Position numbers and translations under genes: made by a program. From the NCBI GenBank assembly GCA_964529005.1, contig CAZGUH010000017.1, positions 1 through 64,000 on the forward strand: a stretch of 64,000 bases of DNA. Direction: 5' to 3'. Of this stretch, positions 58,560-64,000 are shown piece after piece. This stretch comes from CAZGUH01 sp964529005 (GTDB lineage Bacteria; Actinomycetota; Acidimicrobiia; Acidimicrobiales; Ilumatobacteraceae). Positions within the stretch are counted from its first letter, which is position 1, and each line of letters opens with the position of its first letter. The notes under the pieces were generated by a model, which was not told where the DNA came from, made no database searches, and saw nothing but the letters and a program-made list of their open reading frames with translations.

Positions 58560-61232
58560 TCAGGGCGCCTCGGCCGACCCGCCGCCGAGCGCCCGCAACT
58601 GATCGCGGTCGTACGTCGCGGCCGGCAGCTTGACCACCCGATAGAACGTGTGCGAGGGCGCGGGAACGGTGATGCTCATCACCTGGTTGCCCGACGCATC
58701 CAGCTCTTCCATCCATGGGCTCCACGCCGCCCCCCAGCCGATCACCGTCGAGCCGTCCGGCTGACGTCGCACGCTGCCGAGAGTGCCTGCGGTCGTGTTC
58801 GCGCTGGTGTGGCTCCACACCAGGGTGGCGGTTCCGGCGCCCTCGTCCACGGCGTACTCCACCGCTCGCGGCCGCGAGTTCGTGATTGCGAAGGGTCGGT
58901 TGTCGTGCAGCGTGATGTGCCCGTTGGGCAACACACGTCCGTCGTGCGCCGCATTCGGCCCGCCCAGAGGGTCGCTCAGCTCCAGCGACTCGCTCGTGGG
59001 TGTCCCGCCTAGCTTCCACACGATCGCGCCGTCGACCGCAGCGCCCGGACCATGGTCGATGCGGTACACCGAATCGGTGTGGCGCATCGTCACCAGGTAG
59101 TCGCCGTCGGGGAAGACGTCGATGGCGTTGATGTGCGCCAGGTCGAGACCCCACCGGACGCCCGGGCCCGGATCGAGATCGAAGCAGAAGCGATGTCGCG
59201 TCTCATTTTCGTCGATGTGATCTTCGCTGCTCCACGTCCACACCACCGTTCCGGCGGCATCCAGCTCGACGATGTCGCTGTGCACCACCGACGGCGCCTC
59301 CTCGGGTTGGTTGTCGGTGGCGCGGATGCAGTCCTCGGTGTCCGAGCCGGGGAGATCCTCCTCGCGATAGCGGGTGACCACGTGCCGGCCGTCCGGCAAC
59401 GTCAGCAGCTCGTGCCAGCCGACGTTCCCGCCCGGGATGTCGATCGTGTCGATCAGGCTGCCATCGAGCGCGTGCAGCTCGATGCCGCCGTACGGCGGGC
59501 CTTCGGTCGGGAAGCCCCCACCGGTCCACGGCCGCCACGCGATCTCGCCGCCACCGTTGGTCCACACGCCGACCGACGGACTGGCGAGCCGTTTGTACCA
59601 GACAGGAATGCCGTACTCGTCCAGGATGAAGGCGAAGTTCCCGACCGTCTGGGGGAAGCTGCCCGGCAGGAACGACGCCGCGTACCAGCCGGGCGTCGGC
59701 GATCTGCCCTTCACGATCAGCTGTGGGAAGTCATGGGGCAGGCATCGGATCCAGTGCTGCTCCTGCGCGCCGCCAGGTCCGGTGACGAAGACGGACACCA
59801 GCCCGTCCTCGGCGCGTGTGCCGCTCCAGTGGACCCGCGGCGCCGCCGCGCCGCCGTCGACCGACACCCGCGCGCCGGGCACCGCCGCGACGTCGACGAC
59901 GACCGCGCCGCCGCCCACCGCGCACCGGATCGTGTGGTCGATCTGGCCCAGCTGCGGCGTCTGCTCGAGCGCCGGGCTGGCGGTGAACGAGCGCACGAGG
60001 CCAGGCGTGCCGAACGAGCCGAACAGATCGATGACGACGTCGGTCGGCGCGGAGGCGTACACGCAGACGTCCCCATCGGCGCCGAGTCCGACCGTCACGA
60101 GCGACGTCTCGCTGAGCGGTCCGGGGGTGTAGTTGACCGAGGACGCCGTCGGCATCGTGTCGCTGCACGGGAAGACGGTGAGGTAGCCGGCTTCGGTCGG
60201 GCTCGTCGTTGTGATCTCCAGCTGTGCCGCGGTCGTCCCGAGCGGCACGTGGTCGAGGATCCCGTAGCGGCGCACTTCGCCGCTGGCGAAGCGGCCGACG
60301 GCGCCCGGCCCGATGCGGGTGTCGGCGACACGGATCGCAGCCGTGCGGTCGAACGGGATGCCCGCCGCGCCGGACAGGTCCTCGCCGAACCATCCGGTCA
60401 CGTCGACGAGGATGTGGGCTGGGATGTCGGTGTACACGCACAGGTCGCCGTCGCCGAGCCCGAGCAACGCGGAGGCAGCTCGGTCCTGGCCGGCGAGCAC
60501 GTTGTTGGTCGACGTCGGCGGGCGAGGCTGGCCACACGGATAGGCGGTGACGTAGCCCGAGGCGGCAGCCTGTGTCACGGTGACCGTCACCGCGACCGCC
60601 TGTGCCTGCGCCGGCGCCTGGGCGCCTGCGATCGGGACGCGCAGCGTCGAGCCAGCGGCCGGCTGCGCGCCGTTGCGCGTGTCGATGGCGCGCACCGGGG
60701 TGATCTCGTGGAAGAACGCCCCGTCGGGGACGAACCAGCCGGTGACGTCGACGATCAGGTCGGTCAAGCGCTCGGTGAACAAGCAGACCGATGCGGTCGC
60801 ATCCACGGGGACGACGACCAGGTTCGGTGAGGGGGCGAGCGACTGAGGGTTCAGGTTCGACGTCGTCGGGCGCGGCGACCCGCAGGGGTACGCGGTCACG
60901 TACCCGACGTCGGCCGCGCGATCGGAGGTCACGGTCATCGCCACCGCGATCGCGTCGCTCGGCACGCCGGCGGGCGCCAGCGACACCGCCAGCACGCACC
61001 CGGCGTCGAGCGGCGCCGCGGGGGCGCCGATGCCGTTGCGGGTGTCAGCGATGCGCGCCGGCGCGATCGGCGCGAAGCCGGCGTCCGCGACGTCGACGCC
61101 CGGGGCGCTGACGGTGGGCGGCGGTGCGCACGGAGCAGCGGCCGCCGGGTGGTCGTCGGCTCCCAGGCCGACCGTCACCGCCGAGGCGACGAGGATGCCG
61201 GACAGGAACGTTGCGTTCGCGTGACGCCACAC
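58560..61232 (-). CDS. Secreted arylsulfotransferase-like protein with three N-terminal repeat domains
   Basis: This 890-residue protein has a signal peptide (about 1-33, ending AAAAP). Three related domains of about 115-125 residues follow; each has a DTR motif (IADTRNGIG, AIDTRNGAQ, VADTRIGPG), a GY-x-T strand leading to PC, and a closing DVTGWF or DLFGSF. From about 490 the chain resembles arylsulfotransferase (ASST) beta-propellers: GNVGWHELLTLPDGRHVV, VELDAAGTVVWTWSS, DLAHINAIDVFPDGDYLV and NAAHDGRVLPNGHITLHDN, with His residues where ASST places its catalytic pair. It is exported, with unknown substrate. It starts at GTG 61232. Confidence 0.83.
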   Translation of the reverse strand: MWRHANATFLSGILVASAVTVGLGADDHPAAAAPCAPPPTVSAPGVDVADAGFAPIAPARIADTRNGIGAPAAPLDAGCVLAVSLAPAGVPSDAIAVAMTVTSDRAADVGYVTAYPCGSPRPTTSNLNPQSLAPSPNLVVVPVDATASVCLFTERLTDLIVDVTGWFVPDGAFFHEITPVRAIDTRNGAQPAAGSTLRVPIAGAQAPAQAQAVAVTVTVTQAAASGYVTAYPCGQPRPPTSTNNVLAGQDRAASALLGLGDGDLCVYTDIPAHILVDVTGWFGEDLSGAAGIPFDRTAAIRVADTRIGPGAVGRFASGEVRRYGILDHVPLGTTAAQLEITTTSPTEAGYLTVFPCSDTMPTASSVNYTPGPLSETSLVTVGLGADGDVCVYASAPTDVVIDLFGSFGTPGLVRSFTASPALEQTPQLGQIDHTIRCAVGGGAVVVDVAAVPGARVSVDGGAAAPRVHWSGTRAEDGLVSVFVTGPGGAQEQHWIRCLPHDFPQLIVKGRSPTPGWYAASFLPGSFPQTVGNFAFILDEYGIPVWYKRLASPSVGVWTNGGGEIAWRPWTGGGFPTEGPPYGGIELHALDGSLIDTIDIPGGNVGWHELLTLPDGRHVVTRYREEDLPGSDTEDCIRATDNQPEEAPSVVHSDIVELDAAGTVVWTWSSEDHIDENETRHRFCFDLDPGPGVRWGLDLAHINAIDVFPDGDYLVTMRHTDSVYRIDHGPGAAVDGAIVWKLGGTPTSESLELSDPLGGPNAAHDGRVLPNGHITLHDNRPFAITNSRPRAVEYAVDEGAGTATLVWSHTSANTTAGTLGSVRRQPDGSTVIGWGAAWSPWMEELDASGNQVMSITVPAPSHTFYRVVKLPAATYDRDQLRALGGGSAEAP

Positions 61233-61250
61233 GTGACCAATGTGTCACGT
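61231..61250. repeat. ACGTGAC-N6-GTCACGT inverted repeat at the ASST-like gene start
   Basis: Perfect 7-bp arms flank CAATGT. The element overlaps the first two bases of the GTG start codon of the ASST-like gene and the promoter-proximal region. It could be an operator or a start-codon hairpin in the mRNA. Confidence 0.5.
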
Positions 61251-61285
61251 CCCGTCGCCGCTCAGACATCGCCCCGCCAGCGGGT

Positions 61286-61777
61286 TCAGGCGCCGACCTC
61301 GAACGGGTGCTCGGGGACCGCGTCGAGCACCGTACGGACCAGGCTCGGCAATGCACGCGGAGCGAACAGCGCGTTCGCGGCTGCCGCGACGTCGAGCTCG
61401 TCCAGGGTCCACCAGCGCAGCTCGTGGACGAACTCGGCGCGCAGCTGCTCGGCGGTCAGCGATCCGCATGGCTCGAAGGCCGAGCAGGACACGAGGTACA
61501 CCTGCTCGCGCTGGCCGTCGTGGCTGCCGTCAATGAACGGGACGATGTGGGTCCGCGTCCACACGTGCGCGCCGATGGCGGGCTCGTCGAGGCCGACCTC
61601 TTCGCGCAGCTCGCGGCGCAACGCGTCGAGATGGTCCTCCCCGGCCTCGAGGCCACCTCCGGGCAGCGCCCAGACTGTGGCGGTGGGGAACTCGAAGCGC
61701 ACGAGCAAGACGCGGAGAGCCGGGTCGACGAGGAGCGCCCGCACCGCTTGGCGGATGCGCAGCTCGCTGCTCGTCAT
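61286..61777 (-). CDS. NUDIX hydrolase
   Basis: This 163-residue NUDIX protein has an N-terminal VRALLVDPALRVLLVRFEFP strand pair, the box GGGLEAGEDHLDALRRELRE followed by EVG (about residues 45-68), and a late FVHELRWWTLDEL. The substrate is unknown. ATG 61777 overlaps the stop of the DUF3039 gene by 4 bp, so the two are cotranscribed on the minus strand. It is only distantly similar to the NUDIX protein at 54056. Confidence 0.88.
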   Translation of the reverse strand: MTSSELRIRQAVRALLVDPALRVLLVRFEFPTATVWALPGGGLEAGEDHLDALRRELREEVGLDEPAIGAHVWTRTHIVPFIDGSHDGQREQVYLVSCSAFEPCGSLTAEQLRAEFVHELRWWTLDELDVAAAANALFAPRALPSLVRTVLDAVPEHPFEVGA

Positions 61778-62058
61778 TCGCTGGGTCGTTCGTTCAATCC
61801 ATCGTTGAACGAGCGGTACATCTCGTAGATCTCCTTGCACTTCTCGCACAGCGGAAGTTGCTTGGGGTCGCGCGATGGCACCCATACGTGGCCGCACAGC
61901 GCTTCGAGCGGTGTGCCGTAGATGCGCGCCTCCAGCACCTTGGCGGCAGCGGATTCGCCCGGCTCGGTCTTGACGATGTGGGCGGCCGTCGGCTCGCCGG
62001 TCTGGGGGATGTGCTCGGTCGTGGGCTCGACGATCGGGGTCGCGCTGACGGTGGCCAC
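61774..62058 (-). CDS. DUF3039 family protein
   Basis: This 94-residue protein is a DUF3039 member: after a variable N-terminus, the signature HIVKTEPGESAAAKVLEARI, then YGTPLEALCGHVWVPSRDP and PLCEKCKEIYEMY. Three Cys residues (CGHVW, LCEKC) and His suggest a zinc site. The function is unknown and the family is nearly confined to Actinobacteria. It starts at GTG 62058 and is divergent from the FmdB gene, 46 bp apart. Confidence 0.87.
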   Translation of the reverse strand: MATVSATPIVEPTTEHIPQTGEPTAAHIVKTEPGESAAAKVLEARIYGTPLEALCGHVWVPSRDPKQLPLCEKCKEIYEMYRSFNDGLNERPSE

Positions 62059-62104
62059 GCGGACAAGTCAATCACGGCGGATCGACGCCGTACACTCGTC
62101 GGCG

Positions 62105-62326
62105 ATGCCTCGCTACGAGTACCGCTGCCGCACCTGCGACGACACGTTCGAACTGCGTCGGTCGATGGCCGAGGCCAACGACCCGGCGCCGTGCCCGACC
62201 GGCCATGTCGACTCCGTCCGCCTCCTGTCGGTCTTCGCCAGCGTTGGCAGCGGCGAGTCGGCGGCCAGCGCGCCCGCCCCGATGCCCTCTGGCGGTGGGT
62301 GCGGCGCAGCCTGCGCTTGCCACTGA
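62105..62326 (+). CDS. FmdB-type zinc ribbon protein
   Basis: This 73-residue protein begins MPRYEYRCRTCDDTFELRRS, as in FmdB regulatory zinc ribbons, with the metal pairs CRTC and CPTGH, followed by a Ser/Ala/Pro/Gly linker and a Cys-rich end (GGGCGAACACH). The role of the family is unknown; one member was once linked to formamidase or amidase gene control. TACACT 8 nt before ATG 62105 suggests a leaderless transcript. Confidence 0.88.
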   Translation: MPRYEYRCRTCDDTFELRRSMAEANDPAPCPTGHVDSVRLLSVFASVGSGESAASAPAPMPSGGGCGAACACH

Positions 62327-62438
62327 GCGTGGCGGTCCGGGCAGCGAACCACCCGACGCCCGTTCCGTCGTCGACGGCCATCGCTGGGTAACCCGCGTTT
62401 TGTCACGCAATCACCTTCCGCGCGCGCTCGAACCGGCA

Positions 62439-62444
62439 TAGGAT
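62439..62444 (+). promoter_or_regulatory. Leaderless -10 element of the 45-residue membrane protein
   Basis: TAGGAT followed by exactly 7 nt and then GTG 62452. It is the main support for treating this short reading frame as a gene. Confidence 0.45.
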
Positions 62445-62451
62445 TCCGGCC

Positions 62452-62589
62452 GTGCTCGAGCTCGTGCTCCTCGTCGTCATCGCCGTCGTCGCGGCGACCA
62501 CGATCGCAGCCGGGCAGCGCATCCCTGCGCTCGTTCCGCTGCGGGTCCGCCGTGCACCTGTGCGGCGCGACCCATACGACGACCTCTGA
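62452..62589 (+). CDS. Very small single-helix membrane protein
   Basis: This 45-residue product starts with a hydrophobic helix (LELVLLVVIAVVAATTIAAG, residues 2-21), continues with a Pro/Arg-rich basic segment (LVPLRVRRAPVRR) and ends DPYDDL. A single membrane span with a positive cytoplasmic tail fits the positive-inside rule. There is no ribosome binding site, but a TAGGAT element stands 7 nt upstream of GTG 62452. The function is unknown, and it is convergent with the HD gene, 17 bp apart. Confidence 0.55.
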   Translation: MLELVLLVVIAVVAATTIAAGQRIPALVPLRVRRAPVRRDPYDDL

Positions 62590-62606
62590 CCGCACGAGCG
62601 CTGTCG

Positions 62607-63275
62607 TCAGCGATCGAGCGACGCCAGCTCCGCGGTGATGTTCGCCCGCGCCCGGTGCTCGCGCGCCGAACGCATCGCCTGCGTGCGGTAGATGTACGGC
62701 TGGCCGAGGAACATCGACAGCACGCTCCGACGCCCGGTTCGCCAGTCCGCCGCCTCGACGAACGCATACTCGGCGCGGACCCCGCGCACGTACGCGTCGT
62801 ATGCCGCAGGATCACCGCCCAGCACGGCGAGGTCGGCGTCGAGAAGCACGTCGCGGGTCAGGTCGGCCCCGTCGTCGCGTCGGCCGGCGTGCTCGGTGGC
62901 CAGCACCAGCTGCGCCGCGCGCTCGGTCAGCGTCGAGGGCCATCCGAGACCATCCAGCTCGCGCCGTGCAAGGTCTGCGCTCGCCGCTTCGTTCCCTGAC
63001 GAGCGCGGGTCGTACACGGCGTCGTGGAACACCGCAGCGGCGATGATCGACGCGACGTCGGGCTCTTGGAGCTGCGGCAGGCCGTTGCAGAGATGCTCGA
63101 CGTGGTCGACGATCGCCACGACGTGCGCGATGCCGTGGTAATGCCGGTGCGGTTCCCGGTAGCGGGCCAGCACGTCGTCGAGCACGGCTTCGGCCGCGGC
63201 GGGATGCCCGCCCTGCCCCACCGCTGCCATCGCCCAGCGCCACGCCGCGCGGAGGCGGAGCTCGCCGGCGGCCAT
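62607..63275 (-). CDS. HD-superfamily metal-dependent hydrolase
   Basis: This 222-residue predicted metal-dependent HD hydrolase shows YREPHRHYHGIAHVVAIVDHVE near residue 39, AAAVFHDAVYDPRSSGNE near residue 78 (the HD pair), LATEHAGRRDDGADLTRDVLLDADLAVLGG, and YAFVEAADWRTGRRSVLSMFL, the usual order in this family of uncharacterised phosphohydrolases. ATG 63275 has TAAGGT 6 nt upstream and no ribosome binding site, so it may be leaderless. The substrate is unknown. Confidence 0.87.
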   Translation of the reverse strand: MAAGELRLRAAWRWAMAAVGQGGHPAAAEAVLDDVLARYREPHRHYHGIAHVVAIVDHVEHLCNGLPQLQEPDVASIIAAAVFHDAVYDPRSSGNEAASADLARRELDGLGWPSTLTERAAQLVLATEHAGRRDDGADLTRDVLLDADLAVLGGDPAAYDAYVRGVRAEYAFVEAADWRTGRRSVLSMFLGQPYIYRTQAMRSAREHRARANITAELASLDR

Positions 63276-63314
63276 GCCCCAACCTTACGGGCGCCGGCGT
63301 GCCAACCTGCACGG

Positions 63315-63641
63315 GTGACCGTGCTCGTGGACGAACCGAGGTGGTGGTGGCGGGGGCGACGGTGGTGCCACATGGTGAGCGACAGCGACCTCGAGGAGTT
63401 GCACGATCTCGCCGGCGCCGCGGGCATCTCGCGCCGGGCGTTCCAGGGCGATCACTACGACGTGCCGGAAGAGCTGCACGCCGCCGTGCGGCAGCTGGGG
63501 GCCGAGCTGGTGAGCAGCCGCGAGCTGCTGCGTCGCCTGCGCGCCGCCGGCCTGCGGTGGACCGCGGCGCAACGCCGCGCCGCTCATGGATCCCACGGGT
63601 CGGCGGGATCGACCACCGCCCGGGGCAGCTCGGGCCCCTGA
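63315..63641 (+). CDS. DUF4031 family protein
   Basis: This 108-residue protein matches DUF4031: VLVDEPRWWWRGRRWCHMVSD, ELHDLAGAAGISRRAF, HYDVPEEL, ELVSSRELLRRLRAAGLR. The function is unknown. It starts at GTG 63315. The last 58 bp overlap the convergent gene on the minus strand, and its C-terminal tail (HGSHGSAGSTTARGSSGP) lies wholly in that overlap and is low-complexity, so the tail may be incidental. Confidence 0.8.
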   Translation: MTVLVDEPRWWWRGRRWCHMVSDSDLEELHDLAGAAGISRRAFQGDHYDVPEELHAAVRQLGAELVSSRELLRRLRAAGLRWTAAQRRAAHGSHGSAGSTTARGSSGP

Positions 63642-64000
63642 CGGCCGAGCACGATCCAGTCGATCAGCTCCAGCCCATGGTCCGCGACCACGAGGCGGAG
63701 CTCGTGCCAGCGTTCCACGTCGCCCGGCGCGAGCGTGTCGCCCGGGCGCACGCTGACGAGGACGATGCCGTCGACCGAGTCGATGTCCTGCGCGGCGCCG
63801 GCGAGGCACTCGGCCACGTCGAGAACGGCGTCGGGCGAAGCGGTGCCGGACACGACCGACAGCCCGCACCCCCTTCGCTCGCTGTCGAGGAAGAGCACGA
63901 CCGTCTCCGGGCACAGCGGCCGGGTGATGGCGAGCTCGGTGATGGCCAAGACGTCGGCGATGCTGGTGAGGGGATCGACGTGCGCCCGCGGGACGTGCGG
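63584..64000 (-). CDS. Unrecognised protein, 5' end beyond the window
   Basis: The reading frame runs open from the right edge to a stop at 63584-63586 (138 residues seen). Visible text includes HVDPLTSIADVLAITELAIT, then PLCPETVVLFLDSERRG, VVSGTASPDAVLDVAECLAG, a strand IVLVSVRP, and LELIDWIVLGRQGPELPRAVV. The alternation suggests an alpha/beta fold, but I do not recognise a family. A TTG at 63949 could be a start; the open frame upstream of it with similar composition argues for a longer protein. Its 3' end overlaps the DUF4031 gene. Confidence 0.6.
   Translation of the reverse strand, partial: PHVPRAHVDPLTSIADVLAITELAITRPLCPETVVLFLDSERRGCGLSVVSGTASPDAVLDVAECLAGAAQDIDSVDGIVLVSVRPGDTLAPGDVERWHELRLVVADHGLELIDWIVLGRQGPELPRAVVDPADPWDP

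Overview
This window is GC-rich, gene-dense bacterial DNA, with many 4-bp ATGA or GTGA gene overlaps and frequent GTG starts. The gene set points to an actinobacterium, most likely of the class Acidimicrobiia (inference). Supporting features are a mycobacterial-type folP2-like/gpgS pair, an F420-linked FrhB-type protein, an imuA'/imuB/dnaE2 mutagenesis set under GAAC-N4-GTTC LexA boxes, DUF3039, DUF4031 and FmdB small proteins, and many apparently leaderless promoters (TANNNT 6 to 8 nt before the start codon). I saw no tRNA, rRNA, insertion sequence, CRISPR array or phage gene. The window looks like ordinary chromosome.

Layout. 1-4659 (-): two molybdenum hydroxylase/oxidoreductase genes. 4704-10614 (+): a TPP riboswitch followed by a seven-gene thiamine operon (thiE, thiO, thiS, thiG, a second ThiE/TenI-like gene, thiD, thiC). 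10568-12153 (-): gpgS and a folP2-like gene, convergent with thiC. 12274-14745: DUF445 and YihY/BrkB membrane proteins, a strong terminator and a small membrane protein. 14862-18548 (-): an SRPBCC protein, then a GntR regulator with an acyl-CoA dehydrogenase and a class III CoA-transferase. 18652-20986: an AI-2E/PerM transporter and an FrhB-type iron-sulfur protein. 21133-25580 (+): a nitrogen cluster, amt-PII-glnD-PII. 25586-27390: a stand-alone winged-helix protein divergent from an acyl-CoA dehydrogenase with a 16-bp palindrome in its promoter.

27487-33089 (+): a four-gene amidoligase-type cluster (circularly permuted ATP-grasp, alpha-E, a fused degenerate ATP-grasp/alpha-E protein, transglutaminase-like protease). 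It probably makes or trims a peptide-like product that is still unknown. 33141-37267: an MFS transporter, an Ada-AlkA repair fusion with Ogt, DUF4389 and a GNAT protein. 37321-43483: a MacB-type export operon (lipoprotein, adaptor, ATPase, permease) divergent from a two-component system, with four helically phased CTGAG repeats between them.

43452-50109 (+): five overlapping or near-contiguous genes, SWIM zinc finger - DUF5691 - MoxR AAA+ ATPase - DUF5682 - VWA. This is an uncharacterised chaperone-like system and the best candidate here for new biology. 50148-58091: an Nfu-N protein and the SOS mutagenesis genes imuA', imuB and dnaE2, with an atypical response regulator and a NUDIX hydrolase between them. 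58197-64000: a coiled-coil membrane protein, a large secreted arylsulfotransferase-like protein with three N-terminal repeat domains, and a run of small genes (NUDIX, DUF3039, FmdB, a 45-residue membrane protein, HD hydrolase, DUF4031, and a protein cut by the right edge).
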